Notes: generated from the letters alone by a model not told the origin. A DNA stretch of 64,000 nucleotides from JAKZVK01 sp965237575 (GCA_965237575.1 CBDEGI010000004.1:2914001-2978000); one strand, 5' to 3'. Positions 8,527 to 17,469 are shown, counted from the first letter of the stretch. Translations and numbers: made by a program.

Positions 8527-11202
8527 CTACTTTGCCCCGGCGTAGTGGATCGCGTTGAACAACAACTTGAACGTGTTGTGGGCCTGGGCGCGGTGCTGGG
8601 GACGGAAGGCGAACAACACCACGCGGCCTTTCTTGTATACGACTTCGGCCGCCGCGATACGGTCGTGCAAGTGCTCGGGGCCGCGAATCCAGCCGCTCTG
8701 CAGCGGATTCGTACCGGGGTAGCGTGCGATCACCCTGAGATCGGTGAAGCTGAAACCCGGCACCGGCTCGAGCGCCGCGTTATTCTTGAACACCGCCGTT
8801 GCTTCGTCCGGCATGCCGTAAGCGATCGGATGATGCGGATCGACGAGGATCCGCAGGAATGAGCCAGGGCACGAAAACTCCGACCGCTTGACGCCTTCCA
8901 GAGCGTTCTTGAGCGGCAGCTCAAAAGTCCGCAACGCGAATTCGGTCGAATCACCCATCGTGATCAACGTGCCACCCGCGGCCACGAACTCCTTCAGCGC
9001 CGCCCGGCCCTCGGAGCCGATCCCGCCACGGTACTGCTCGGGGACGGACTTGCTGTCCAGGCCCTCAACAATGCTCTTTTCATCGCGGTCGCCCGGCAAG
9101 ATAACTACGTCCCACCGCTCTGCGAGAGACCCCTGGCGAATGTCGGCGTTGTGGACCGGCGTGAATCGAAACTCGTGCCGCTCGAGCAGCCAGCGCGTCC
9201 AGCCCTCGTCCATCGAGCCCGTCCACGATTGGTAGAGCGCGACGCGAGGCTCGTTGATCTGCGACGTAGCAACCTCGAGCGGTGACGACAGCCCTCGTCC
9301 ATCGAGTCCCAACTCTTCGACGATGGCGGCCGCTTGGTCCGCGGGCGCTCCACGCACCCAGAGCGTCCCCGCCGGATAGTGCTCACCCTCGACAGTGGCT
9401 TCTTCGCTCAAACGACGCACTTTGGCGCTCGCTTTCAGGAACCGGTTGGTGGCAGTCGCGAGTTGGTTTGGGCTCGGACGCACCAAGAACCCGTGGCTCC
9501 CGGTACCCCCGGCCAAGCTGCCACGAGGACGTGGAACCTCGTCGAGCAGAGCCAGCGACGCGTCGAAAGTGTCCTCGACCCGAACCCTGTTGACGCCCAT
9601 CTGCAGCGGCATCGTCCAGGTGGTGATGTCGTAGGGTTGAGACCGCATCGCGCCCAGTGGCAGGTCGCCTGGATCAGGGTAGTCCTGCTTTTCGAGCAGG
9701 TCGACGACATAGTTGCGAAACGGTTGCGCCAGCGGAATCACGAAGGTGCCGGCAGGATAAGGTTCACCATCGGCGCTGAAGGCCTCCGCGGCCCGGTGAA
9801 TCTCGACGCCGTTGTGGTCAAGGGCTTCGAGCAGCTCGTACGCCGCGCCCGGGTCATGCTGGTCGGGCGGGAACAGGTAGGCATAGGGCTCACCCTGCTT
9901 GCCCTTCTCGATCGCCTGCCGTCCTAGCCGGATCTGGTTCTCGATCACCTGCACGCGGTTATTGGCGGCCGTCTCGAAAAAGGCGTAGGCGATGATGAGC
10001 TGGCGCTCTATGATGTCGTTGAGCGTCCACTTGCCGCCGAGCCACGGACGCGGGTAGTTAACCAACGGCACCACGTTGCGCGGCGCCGGACGCGGTGCGT
10101 TCGGGTCCTCCTCGCGGCGTTTGGTCCATTGCTCGGTGGTATATGCGTCGCTGGGCTCGTTCCACAGCTCGGTCGTTTCCTGATACACGGGGCTGGCCAG
10201 GTTGGCGCTGGCCACTTCCGTCAGCAGGCCGAGAATGTTGTGGTACCACGCCGCGCGAATGAAGCCCCCTTGCCACCAGCTCGTGTAGTTAATGTTGTAG
10301 CCGATGCCGGAGTGCCCGGCCTCGTGCAGCCTCGCGAACATCGACAATCCGAACTGCCCCATCTCCGCCCAGATAATCGGGTTGACGTTGGGGTTGATGG
10401 GGTTGGTAAAAGGCGGCACGAAGACCCGCATGCCGGCGTTGCCCATCTGGTGCTGGTCGAGGTAGACCTGAGGGAACCAGTCTTGGTACAGCACCTTGTT
10501 CATCAAGCGCGCCTCGACCTGGGTCATCAGGAAGGCGTCGCGGTTGTTGTCGTGTCCGGTATAGGGGTGATAGATCCACGGCAGCGGCGACCAGACGTTC
10601 TCGGTTCCCCGCACGCGGTTGTTCCAGTCGGTGACCATGATCTGTCCATCGGGGTTGAACGACGGCACCAGCAGCAGCACGACGTGATCAAGGACGTTTC
10701 GCACCCAGGGCGAGTCTTCGGTCGCCAGCCGATAGAGCACCTTGAGCGCCATCTGCGAGGAGGCTATTTCGGTCGAGTGGATGTTGCAGGTCATCAACGC
10801 GACGACCGGCGAGTTCCACGGCAGTTGCTCGATCTCGTCGTCGCTGAGCTTGCGAGGGTCGGCGAGGCGGTGCTGCGTGGCTTGGATCTCGTCGAGCCGG
10901 GCCAGGTTCGCGGGTGCCGACACGGCAGCCATGATGAACGGGTTGCCGTTGGTCGACTTGCCCAAGTCCTGCACCTGCACCCGGTCGCTTTCGGCGGCAA
11001 CGGTGCGGAAGTATTCGACGATCTTCTCCCAGCGCAGCAGGTTGCCGTCGGAACCGATCGGGAAGCCGGCAAATTCGTCAGGGGTGGGAGGCGTCGCGGC
11101 CCAAGCCGGGCCGGAAGCCAGCAAGAGGACGCTGAGAAGAAGAACAGCGCTGAGAAGAAGAACAGCAACGCGGACTGGGTTCGTATTGTTCAGAGCTTGC
11201 AT
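8527..11202 (-). CDS. Secreted M14 family zinc carboxypeptidase
   Basis: An 891-residue exported peptidase. A strong signal sequence (about residues 9-35, ending SGPAWA) leads into an M14 domain. Zinc ligands are in NIHSTEIAS (HxxE), with a later histidine in DQHQMGNAG, and the likely catalytic Glu is in GLLTEVASAN. After about residue 350 the chain extends into a long C-terminal region. Part of this (VVILPGDRDE, GGTLITMGDSTEF) resembles a glutamine-amidotransferase-like fold. The ATG at 11202 is preferred because it sits just before the signal peptide. A TTG at 11241 would add 13 residues. It is transcribed away from tsaD. Confidence 0.85.
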   Translation of the reverse strand: MQALNNTNPVRVAVLLLSAVLLLSVLLLASGPAWAATPPTPDEFAGFPIGSDGNLLRWEKIVEYFRTVAAESDRVQVQDLGKSTNGNPFIMAAVSAPANLARLDEIQATQHRLADPRKLSDDEIEQLPWNSPVVALMTCNIHSTEIASSQMALKVLYRLATEDSPWVRNVLDHVVLLLVPSFNPDGQIMVTDWNNRVRGTENVWSPLPWIYHPYTGHDNNRDAFLMTQVEARLMNKVLYQDWFPQVYLDQHQMGNAGMRVFVPPFTNPINPNVNPIIWAEMGQFGLSMFARLHEAGHSGIGYNINYTSWWQGGFIRAAWYHNILGLLTEVASANLASPVYQETTELWNEPSDAYTTEQWTKRREEDPNAPRPAPRNVVPLVNYPRPWLGGKWTLNDIIERQLIIAYAFFETAANNRVQVIENQIRLGRQAIEKGKQGEPYAYLFPPDQHDPGAAYELLEALDHNGVEIHRAAEAFSADGEPYPAGTFVIPLAQPFRNYVVDLLEKQDYPDPGDLPLGAMRSQPYDITTWTMPLQMGVNRVRVEDTFDASLALLDEVPRPRGSLAGGTGSHGFLVRPSPNQLATATNRFLKASAKVRRLSEEATVEGEHYPAGTLWVRGAPADQAAAIVEELGLDGRGLSSPLEVATSQINEPRVALYQSWTGSMDEGWTRWLLERHEFRFTPVHNADIRQGSLAERWDVVILPGDRDEKSIVEGLDSKSVPEQYRGGIGSEGRAALKEFVAAGGTLITMGDSTEFALRTFELPLKNALEGVKRSEFSCPGSFLRILVDPHHPIAYGMPDEATAVFKNNAALEPVPGFSFTDLRVIARYPGTNPLQSGWIRGPEHLHDRIAAAEVVYKKGRVVLFAFRPQHRAQAHNTFKLLFNAIHYAGAK

Positions 11203-11425
11203 AGTGAATCTCGTTTCGGGATCTCGTTCGGTCGTCGACAAGGGGAGGAATGAGACAATCCCGGCGAAACCGGATTCATCTCGCTGTCGATTCTAGCAGC
11301 GTGCTCCAGACGGAATTCGGCCCGCGTTCACATGGCCCAGCATTGACTTCGCGATCGCTTCGACCGTAGCATGTAGCTACCCCTGGCGGCGAGCTGTGTT
11401 ACGGAGAAAGGAGGTGATCTAGCAA

Positions 11426-11470
11426 ATGAATGAACCTGGTAGTAGTCCTTGTGAGGTGGCCGACAGCTAG
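11426..11470 (+). CDS. 14-residue peptide ORF behind an exceptional ribosome binding site
   Basis: ATG at 11426 to TAG at 11468-11470 encodes MNEPGSSPCEVADS. The Shine-Dalgarno core GGAGGTGATC ends about 6 bases before the ATG, which is normal spacing. The same frame stays open for about 54 codons past the TAG, to a TGA at 11633. That could be chance in DNA of this GC content. The product may be a functional micropeptide, or the ORF may exist so that ribosome occupancy affects the downstream RNA. Function unknown. Confidence 0.4.
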   Translation: MNEPGSSPCEVADS

Positions 11471-11585
11471 AGCTCAAGCTCGATTGCTCAGATGCCCGCT
11501 CCAGTGAACGGGACGCGATTCCTGTGGACCGGCCATCTCACCAATTCGGCTATTTTCAGTACGCGCGGACCGCGGTCCGCGACTC

Positions 11586-11630
11586 CAAAACACCCTCGGC
11601 GGGCTAACGCCCCCGGGGGTGTTTTCCGTT
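11586..11630 (+). terminator. Intrinsic terminator before tsaD
   Basis: AAAACACCC pairs with GGGTGTTTT around an inner GGGC-TAAC-GCCC hairpin, and TTTTCCGTTT follows. It lies within 20 bases of the tsaD start on the same strand. It would therefore end the small upstream transcript, or act as an attenuator for tsaD. Confidence 0.7.
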
Positions 11631-11647
11631 TGTGACCGCTACGCCCG

Positions 11648-12745
11648 ATGAACTCCCCACGATATCTTCTCGGCATAGAAAGTTCCTGTGACGAGACGGC
11701 GGCGGCGGTCGTCGAGTCGGGCGAGCGCTTGCTCTCGAATGTCATTGCCTCCCAGCTACAAACGCACTATCGCTACGGAGGCGTGGTTCCCGAGCTAGCC
11801 TCGCGCGAGCACTTGCGGGCGATCGTCCCCGTGGTGCGGCAAGCGCTCGAAGAGGCCGGCATCGGGTACTCCGATCTCGACGGCATCGCGGTCACGCGCG
11901 GGCCGGGGCTGGTTGGGTCGTTGCTGGTTGGGCTTACGTTCGCCAAAGGGCTTGCCCTCTCGCTCAATATTCCTCTTCTAGGGGTCAACCACATTGAGGG
12001 ACACATCCACGCCGTCGTCCTCGAGGAGAAGCAGCGAGGGCGAGAGGTTTTGTTCCCGGCGCTGGCGCTGGTTGTCAGCGGCGGCCACAGCCATCTGTTC
12101 TTCGTCGAGTTGGACGAAGCCGGCGTTTACCGCTATCGGCTGCTGGGACGCACCCGTGACGATGCCGCCGGCGAGGCCTTCGACAAAGTCGCCAAGCTGC
12201 TCGGCCTCGGCTATCCCGGCGGCCCCCTGATCGACAAGCTGGCGCCGCTGGGGGACGCCTCGCGCGTGCGGCTGCCGCTGTCGCGAATGAAGGGCAACGC
12301 GCTCGACTTGAGCTTCAGCGGTCTCAAGACCGCCGTGCTGCGCCACGTTCGCGCCGCGGACATGGACGAGGAGATCGATCGCCGCCGCCGTTTGTTTGCG
12401 CGGGGACGGCCTGCCTCGCTCGGCCCCATCGTTGAGGAGACCCCGCAAGCGACCCTCGATCTGATCGCTTCGTTTCAGCAAACGGTGATTGAAGAACTGA
12501 TTCGCCGCACCGTCAAGGCGGCGGAAGAAGAGCCGGTTTGCTCGATCATCGTATCCGGCGGTGTGGCCGCGAACTCGGGGTTGCGGCGGCGGTTCACGTC
12601 GCTGCCTTATCCTCTGTACTTCCCGAGCCTACTGCTGTCCACCGACAACGCCGCCATGATTGCGGCCGCGGCTTACCCGCGCCTGTCACGCGGCGAACGG
12701 ACCGGCTTCGAGCAGCGGGCCGAGCCGTCGTTGCAGTTGGCGTAG
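11648..12745 (+). CDS. tsaD: tRNA N6-adenosine threonylcarbamoyltransferase TsaD
   Basis: A 365-residue ASKHA-fold enzyme that transfers threonylcarbamoyl to A37 of ANN-decoding tRNAs. The N-terminal LGIESSCDETAAAVV signature, the metal-binding HIEGHIHAV motif (HxxxH) and the VSGGVAANSGLRRRF nucleotide-binding block are all present and in order. Length is normal for the family. There is no Shine-Dalgarno in front of the ATG. Because a terminator hairpin ends about 20 bases upstream, the mRNA leader is either very short or arises by readthrough. TsaB and TsaE are not in the window. Confidence 0.96.
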   Translation: MNSPRYLLGIESSCDETAAAVVESGERLLSNVIASQLQTHYRYGGVVPELASREHLRAIVPVVRQALEEAGIGYSDLDGIAVTRGPGLVGSLLVGLTFAKGLALSLNIPLLGVNHIEGHIHAVVLEEKQRGREVLFPALALVVSGGHSHLFFVELDEAGVYRYRLLGRTRDDAAGEAFDKVAKLLGLGYPGGPLIDKLAPLGDASRVRLPLSRMKGNALDLSFSGLKTAVLRHVRAADMDEEIDRRRRLFARGRPASLGPIVEETPQATLDLIASFQQTVIEELIRRTVKAAEEEPVCSIIVSGGVAANSGLRRRFTSLPYPLYFPSLLLSTDNAAMIAAAAYPRLSRGERTGFEQRAEPSLQLA

Positions 12746-12759
12746 TGGTTTCGAGCCGA

Positions 12760-13917
12760 CTACTTTGCCGGCTCTTGTGGCGGGGCCTCTTGGGGCGGAC
12801 CCAAAAGCCCCCGGTCGTGAATGTGCGCGGCGACGATGTCGGCGACCACTTCCACACCGGCCGCGTTGAAGTGAACGTCGTCCCCATCGAGGAAATGCGG
12901 CTTCTCGATCTGTTCCAAGGCGTGCAGGTCCAAGAACTCGACCCGCGCGCGCTCGAAAGTTTGGGCCGCCCGATCGAGAAAGAGGTTGTACCTTTCGCTG
13001 TAGTACTTCCAATAGCGCCACATGTTGGGCCGCTGGGGCTGCAGCATGACGAGGAAACCGATGTTTCTCTCGGCGGCCAGGGTTGCCATGCGCTGCACGT
13101 TGCGGGTGTAGATCGCGAGCTTGGCGTCGAGGTGGTCGTCGGGCATCTCGCCGTACCAGTCCTGCCGAATGCGGCCTGGCAGCCGTCCCAGCTTCTCGAC
13201 TCGGCCGCCTAGCTCCCGGAAAAGGGAACGCACCAACCCCCAACTCGCCGACAGAGGATTCGTCCGCTGAGTCCGCCAATCGATCAAGCGACTTTCGAAG
13301 TCGCGGAACGTCGAGTTCGTCATCGTCCGCTCACCGGACAAGATGTAGCCGAGCTGCGAGTCGTTGAAGCCGTCTAGTGCGAGGATGAGCGACGGGTCGA
13401 GGTCCAGCAGTTCCTTTTCCAGGAGCGTCAGCTCGTCGGTCGAGACATGCCCGTTGACCGCGGCGTTGATGACTTGCACGCCGTCGAAGCGTCGCTCGAG
13501 CGCGGCGGCAAGGGTTTCGTCGTCTGACAAGGCGCCCGTGCCGAAGGCTGCCGACCCGCCGATGAGCACGATACGGATCATGCTGGGGCTGCTGTCCACG
13601 TCCGCACCGCGATAGCCACGCGAATTGATCGTGAACCACGGGTCGCGCTGATTGGGCAGGTTGCGATAGGTGACAAACGGGTCGAGGATCAGCTTGAGCC
13701 GTCCGTCATGTTCCGACAAGCTGGTGACGCCATCGGTAGCGTACAGCGTCAGCGTGTAAGGCGCCCCGGCCAGGTCGTTTCGCCCCGGTGCTTCCACCCA
13801 AGCATGGATGCGCAGAGCGGCCTCGGCGAGCACGAGTGCGCCGGCCAGAGCGGCCGCCACGACAAGAAGCCGGCCGCGCCTGCCCGAGAAAAAGCGAGGG
13901 TGGTTTGCGCGGTTCAC
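12760..13917 (-). CDS. Membrane-anchored SGNH/GDSL-like hydrolase
   Basis: A 385-residue protein with an N-terminal membrane anchor (about residues 17-36). The SGNH fold follows: GGSAAFG with the nucleophile near Ser122, the Asn in DGFNDSQ, and the Asp-x-His pair in DGDDVHFNAAG near the C-terminus. Such proteins are esterases or O-acetyl transferases acting on extracytoplasmic glycans or lipids. A proline/glutamine-rich tail ends the chain. The start codon is GTG. It is convergent with tsaD, and the specific substrate cannot be assigned. Confidence 0.8.
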   Translation of the reverse strand: MNRANHPRFFSGRRGRLLVVAAALAGALVLAEAALRIHAWVEAPGRNDLAGAPYTLTLYATDGVTSLSEHDGRLKLILDPFVTYRNLPNQRDPWFTINSRGYRGADVDSSPSMIRIVLIGGSAAFGTGALSDDETLAAALERRFDGVQVINAAVNGHVSTDELTLLEKELLDLDPSLILALDGFNDSQLGYILSGERTMTNSTFRDFESRLIDWRTQRTNPLSASWGLVRSLFRELGGRVEKLGRLPGRIRQDWYGEMPDDHLDAKLAIYTRNVQRMATLAAERNIGFLVMLQPQRPNMWRYWKYYSERYNLFLDRAAQTFERARVEFLDLHALEQIEKPHFLDGDDVHFNAAGVEVVADIVAAHIHDRGLLGPPQEAPPQEPAK

Positions 13918-13985
13918 AAACGTTCCACGAAAGATACTCTATCAGCCGGACCCTTTCGCGAAGGAATGGGATTAGAATAAAGCGA

Positions 13986-14279
13986 ATGTCTTTCGGCGCC
14001 GGTAGCCGTCGTCGCCTGCTCTATGTGGGCCTCCTCGCCGTGGCCGCGGCCTTCTTCCGCTTCGCCGGGTACGACGGGCTAATTGAATTGCGTCAGTCGT
14101 GGCAGCAGGAGCGCGAGTTGGAGAGCGACCTTCAACAGTTGCAGGAGGAAAACCTCCGCATCGAGGACGGCATCGAGGAACTCTCACCCGACGGAGCTGC
14201 GATCGAGCGCATCGCCCGCCAGGACCTCGGCTGGGCCAAGCCCGGCGAGATCGTCATCAAGATTCCCGAGAAGAAGTAA
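13986..14279 (+). CDS. Septum formation initiator (FtsB/DivIC-like)
   Basis: A 97-residue bitopic protein. It has a short basic N-terminus, one membrane helix (about residues 12-28) and a periplasmic coiled coil (RELESDLQQLQEENLRIEDGIEEL). It ends with the conserved tail AIERIARQDLGWAKPGEIVIKI. This architecture and the ER.AR..LG...PGE motif are those of FtsB/DivIC, which bridges FtsL and FtsQ in the divisome. The ATG at 13986 was chosen since it directly precedes the anchor. No other division genes are beside it. Confidence 0.85.
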   Translation: MSFGAGSRRRLLYVGLLAVAAAFFRFAGYDGLIELRQSWQQERELESDLQQLQEENLRIEDGIEELSPDGAAIERIARQDLGWAKPGEIVIKIPEKK

Positions 14280-14291
14280 CGCGACGACGCG

Positions 14292-15062
14292 CTAGCTCAT
14301 CACGCCCAGGAGCGGACTGCTGGCGGAGGCGTAGGCGCGGCGGGCCATGCGCCCCGCTTCGTAGGCCAGGCGGCCGGCTTCGACCGCGAGCTTCATGGCG
14401 AGAGCCATCTTCTCGGCCTCTTCGGCTTCGGCAATGGCGGTGTTCATGAGGATGCCGTCGGCTCCAAGCTCCATCGCCTCGGCCGCGTCAGATGCCGTGC
14501 CCACCCCGGCGTCGACGATCAGTGGCACCTCGGTGATCATCTCGCGTAGGATGCGCAAGTTGTTGTGGTTCTGGATACCCAGGCCCGACCCGATCGGCGC
14601 TGCCAGCGGCATCACCGCCGCTGCTCCCGCCTCAACCAACCGCCGCGCGGATACCAAGTCGTCGTTGGTGTAGGGCAGCACGACAAAGCCCTCCTTGACC
14701 AGCACGCGCGTGGCTTCGAGCAAGCCTTCGTTGTCAGGGAACAGTGTCTTCTCATCACCAATGACTTCGAGCTTGACCCAGTTGGAAAGACCCACCTCAC
14801 GGCCCAGCCGCGCGGTACGGATGGCGTCGTCGGCCGTGTAGCAGCCGGCGGTATTCGGCAAGATGAACATCTTTTCGCGATCGATATAGTCCAGCAGCGA
14901 TTCCTTGGAGCGATCGGTCAGGTTCACGCGCCGGACCGCCACGGTCACGCAGTCCGCCCCCGACAGCTCGTGGCAGCGCGCCATCTGCTCGAAGCTGCGG
15001 TACTTGCCCGTGCCGACAATCAGGCGGGAAGAGAACTCGCGGTCGGCGATTTGAAGCCCCAT
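14292..15062 (-). CDS. thiG: Thiazole synthase ThiG
   Basis: A 256-residue TIM-barrel enzyme that makes the thiazole ring of thiamine from deoxyxylulose phosphate, dehydroglycine and ThiS thiocarboxylate. Family signatures are SRLIVGTGKY, TVAVRRVN, ILPNTAGCYTADDA, the catalytic lysine in WVKLEVIGDEKTLFPD, and APIGSGLGIQN. The ATG at 15062 starts exactly where the family begins, so the longer open frame upstream is not coding. No thiamine riboswitch was seen upstream, and thiS, thiH and thiE are not adjacent. Confidence 0.96.
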   Translation of the reverse strand: MGLQIADREFSSRLIVGTGKYRSFEQMARCHELSGADCVTVAVRRVNLTDRSKESLLDYIDREKMFILPNTAGCYTADDAIRTARLGREVGLSNWVKLEVIGDEKTLFPDNEGLLEATRVLVKEGFVVLPYTNDDLVSARRLVEAGAAAVMPLAAPIGSGLGIQNHNNLRILREMITEVPLIVDAGVGTASDAAEAMELGADGILMNTAIAEAEEAEKMALAMKLAVEAGRLAYEAGRMARRAYASASSPLLGVMS

Positions 15063-15533
15063 GACTCGATTGTACGGCTTCGCTTCGGGGGTGGCAAACA
15101 AACGGCGGTCAGCGCCCGGATCCGTACATAGAGATTCTGACGACCGCTCGACGCCCCGGCTTGCCGCAACCGTACCATCGAGCACAACAGAGCCGCGGAT
15201 GTAAATCCTCGGGCGCGCGGGCTCAGCCCGCGCCGCGGACCCCTCGGCGCAACCTGATGCATCCAAGCGCGTAGCGCGGATCTCGGTCTAGAGATCCGCG
15301 GCCTTGCCTGGCTTAGTTAGCGGCGAATCGCCGACGAATGTCGGCCCCGCAGGGTGGCGTAAGCCTCCAGGCTTGCCGAGAACCGATTCCTCGGTTCTCA
15401 GGTCCGCGAGGCGGCGTTCGAGGCCGGCCGCAGGCCAGGGAGACAGAGGCGGCCCCGGCAGGGGCGTTTGAAAGTAGCCGCGGCGCGCACACTCCGCCCC
15501 TCACGAACAATCCCCTACTAGAATGAGACTTCC
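15063..15533. other. Gene-free stretch between thiG and truB
   Basis: No supported gene. It contains several palindromes: GCGCGGGCT/AGCCCGCGC near 15210-15230 and CGCGGATCTC/GAGATCCGCG at 15275-15300. The latter recurs in variant form near 16.7 and 35.7 kb. The divergent promoters of thiG and truB should lie here. Confidence 0.6.
15275..15300. repeat. Intergenic palindromic repeat, copy 1
   Basis: CGCGGATCTC and its exact complement GAGATCCGCG flank a 6-base loop. Related palindromes occur at 16733-16756 and 35706-35729, always between genes. Confidence 0.6.
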
Positions 15534-16415
15534 ATGGACGGCATCATCGTACTCGACAAGCCGGCAGGCATTTCATCGCACGACGCCGTGCAACGGGCCC
15601 GCCGCCTGACCGGCATCAAGCGCATTGGGCATCTCGGCACGCTCGACCCGATCGGGACGGGCGTTCTCCCGTTGGTCGTGGGCAAGGCCACGCGCCTGGC
15701 TCAGTTCTTCCTCAAACACGACCGAACCTACGAAGCTGAGTTCCGCGTTGGGTTTGCCACCGATACCTATGACTCCGGCGGCGAGCCCACCAGCGAGGCC
15801 GTTGCCGCCGAGGTATCCGAAACCGAAATGGAAGCGTCGCTGGAAGAGTTCCGGGGCGAGATCGTCCAGACGCCGCCGCCGGTTTCGGCCAAAAAGATCG
15901 GCGGCGTGCCGGCCTACAAGCTGGCCCGGAAGAAACAGCCCGTCGTTTTGGAGCCGGTCAACGTTACGGTGCACGAACTTGCTTTGTTGAGCGTAGAGGG
16001 GCCGCTGGTGCGGGTGCGTGTCCGTTGCTCGGCCGGAACTTATGTTCGCTCCATTGCTCACGATCTAGGGCGGAAGCTCGGGGTCGGCGCACACGTACAG
16101 GCCCTGCGCCGGGCAAGTATGGGAGAGTTCGATATCTCCGACGCCTACACGCTCGACACTCTGGAGTCACTGCGCGGCGAAGGGCGCTTGGAAGAGGCCC
16201 TGGTGCCGGCCGCACGGGTGTTGCTCGAAATACCGGCTCGGCGCGTCGATGAGGTCACGGCGGCACACATTCTGCAGGGCCGAGACTTCCGCGTGTCGGC
16301 GTTTGGCGCCGGACAGGGAGCCAAGCGGATCAAGGCGATCGACCCGCATGGGCGGCTCGTAGCCATTGCCGAGGCCAAGCTGCCCCTGGTCTATCACCCC
16401 ATTGTTGTGTTCTGA
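15534..16415 (+). CDS. truB: tRNA pseudouridine(55) synthase TruB
   Basis: A 293-residue enzyme that isomerises U55 in the T-loop of tRNAs. The N-terminus MDGIIVLDKPAGISSHDAV and the catalytic motif GHLGTLDPIGTGVLP (nucleophilic Asp) are classic. Further family blocks are YEAEFRVGFATDTYDSGG, PPPVSAKKIGG.PAYKLARK and VRCSAGTYVRSIAHDLG. Length is normal. In many bacteria truB follows infB-rbfA; here it stands alone. Confidence 0.96.
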   Translation: MDGIIVLDKPAGISSHDAVQRARRLTGIKRIGHLGTLDPIGTGVLPLVVGKATRLAQFFLKHDRTYEAEFRVGFATDTYDSGGEPTSEAVAAEVSETEMEASLEEFRGEIVQTPPPVSAKKIGGVPAYKLARKKQPVVLEPVNVTVHELALLSVEGPLVRVRVRCSAGTYVRSIAHDLGRKLGVGAHVQALRRASMGEFDISDAYTLDTLESLRGEGRLEEALVPAARVLLEIPARRVDEVTAAHILQGRDFRVSAFGAGQGAKRIKAIDPHGRLVAIAEAKLPLVYHPIVVF

Positions 16416-16800
16416 AATTGGTTTCCTGTGAGGCACGGCACGCCCGAGGCCACCAGGCTGGCAAACGCCCCGCTAAGTTGCCCAAATTGGAACCTCAGCA
16501 CCGTGTCTTTCCGACTTGGTGCTGCCGGCAACCACGGTCATGGGTCCGGCCTAGCGAAGGAGCTCACTGGGACCTCGCTCCACTACTCCACATAGGATGC
16601 TAGCCGCGCAGCGGCGTTGGATGTTAGCCTGGGGTGACGCCGCTAGGCGGAACCCCAGGGTATCGAACCTCTTGTGTCGGGAGCCCTGACAGGGCGATGG
16701 AAAAGCCTCGAGCGACCGTGCTCGCTCGTAGCGCGGATCTCGTTTTTGGGATCCGCAGCTCTATGAGGTCCTCCGAGAAACGCCGCAGCCGTTGTTCGCC
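16416..16800. other. Gene-free stretch between truB and a convergent hypothetical gene
   Basis: About 385 bp without a supported gene or tRNA. It holds the second copy of the palindromic repeat (16733-16756) and short GC-rich imperfect repeats. No obvious T-rich terminator was seen for truB. Confidence 0.5.
16733..16756. repeat. Intergenic palindromic repeat, copy 2
   Basis: GCGGATCTC pairs with GGGATCCGC (one G-T pair) around a short T-rich loop. The flanking AGCGCGGATCTCG is shared with copy 1. Confidence 0.5.
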
Positions 16801-17457
16801 CTACGGCAACGGGTCGACCCGCTCGACAAAGCCGTCGCGATAACTTACCCGCACGGGAGGAATTCCCAAGTCTTCGCCCAGCCGGTAATCTGCGATCCGG
16901 GTCGCCGAGCGAGGGGCCGCGCTAACTAGCTGGCCGGCCCCGAGTGCAAAGGTCACCTGGTATTCGCTCACGCCCACCGCGACCTCGTGCTTCTCGATCC
17001 TCGCCCAATCCTCTTCGGTCCAGTGGTCGAACAACTCGCGAGGGTCCTTGAGCAGGAAAAGCTCATCGACGTAGAAGCGGTTGCCTGAGCCGATCGGAAT
17101 TCTGCAGCGGCGGCCGTCCTTGTCAAACTGCAGCACCACTTGACCGCCCCGGCGGGCCACCCCGGTGGGGACGATCTTCTCGAGCGGCCCCAGCGTCTCC
17201 TCCCCGGGTTCGTAGATCCAGCGATAGCCCTCTTTGACCCACAACGGCTTGCCGACAAGCTTCTTCGCCGACTCGAAGTCGGTGACGTACGACTTCGGCA
17301 GGAAGGTGTAGTGGTCGAGGTGGACTCGCCTCTTCGGCTGTTCGCGCACGAGCCGCGGGCGGGTCCAGCGCTGGTAGTACGTCACCGCTAGGTTGATCCC
17401 GACGGCAACCAGCGCCAACTTCAGGGCCAGACTGCCCCATCTCGTCCACTGAGTCAT
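16801..17457 (-). CDS. Hypothetical single-pass membrane protein
   Basis: A 218-residue protein not recognised. It has one N-terminal membrane segment (about residues 9-26, LALKLALVAVGINLAVTYY), then a soluble, charged domain rich in aromatic residues (LDHYTFLPKSYVTDFESAKKL, VKEGYRWIYEPGEE, GSGNRFYVDELF). It starts 12 bases after the end of the menG-like gene and is the last gene of an aroB-menG operon on the minus strand. Its role may therefore be tied to the membrane, but no function can be inferred. Confidence 0.6.
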   Translation of the reverse strand: MTQWTRWGSLALKLALVAVGINLAVTYYQRWTRPRLVREQPKRRVHLDHYTFLPKSYVTDFESAKKLVGKPLWVKEGYRWIYEPGEETLGPLEKIVPTGVARRGGQVVLQFDKDGRRCRIPIGSGNRFYVDELFLLKDPRELFDHWTEEDWARIEKHEVAVGVSEYQVTFALGAGQLVSAAPRSATRIADYRLGEDLGIPPVRVSYRDGFVERVDPLP

Positions 17458-17469
17458 GGTTTGCCCGGC

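Larger units (their letters stand above)
11408..11635 (+). ncRNA. Candidate small structured transcript with super Shine-Dalgarno, tiny ORF and terminator
   Basis: This stretch between the divergent M14 peptidase and tsaD has its own gene-like layout. AGAAAGGAGGTGATCTAGC at about 11405-11423 is complementary to the usual bacterial 16S rRNA 3' end at 18 of 19 positions. A 14-codon ORF follows. Hairpins come next: GAGC-TCAA-GCTC near 11471, CCCG/CGGG near 11493, and CGCGGACC/GGTCCGCG near 11564. A T-rich terminator ends the unit before tsaD. No promoter was confidently identified. No known RNA family was recognised. Confidence 0.45.

Noticed and set aside
11405..11423. The long 16S-complementary sequence as a relic of an rRNA gene.
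   Set aside because: Only about 19 bases match, and they lie in the orientation and spacing of a ribosome binding site before an ATG.
15063..15266. Longer thiG start.
   Set aside because: The upstream codons cover palindromes and do not match ThiG, which begins at the 15062 ATG.
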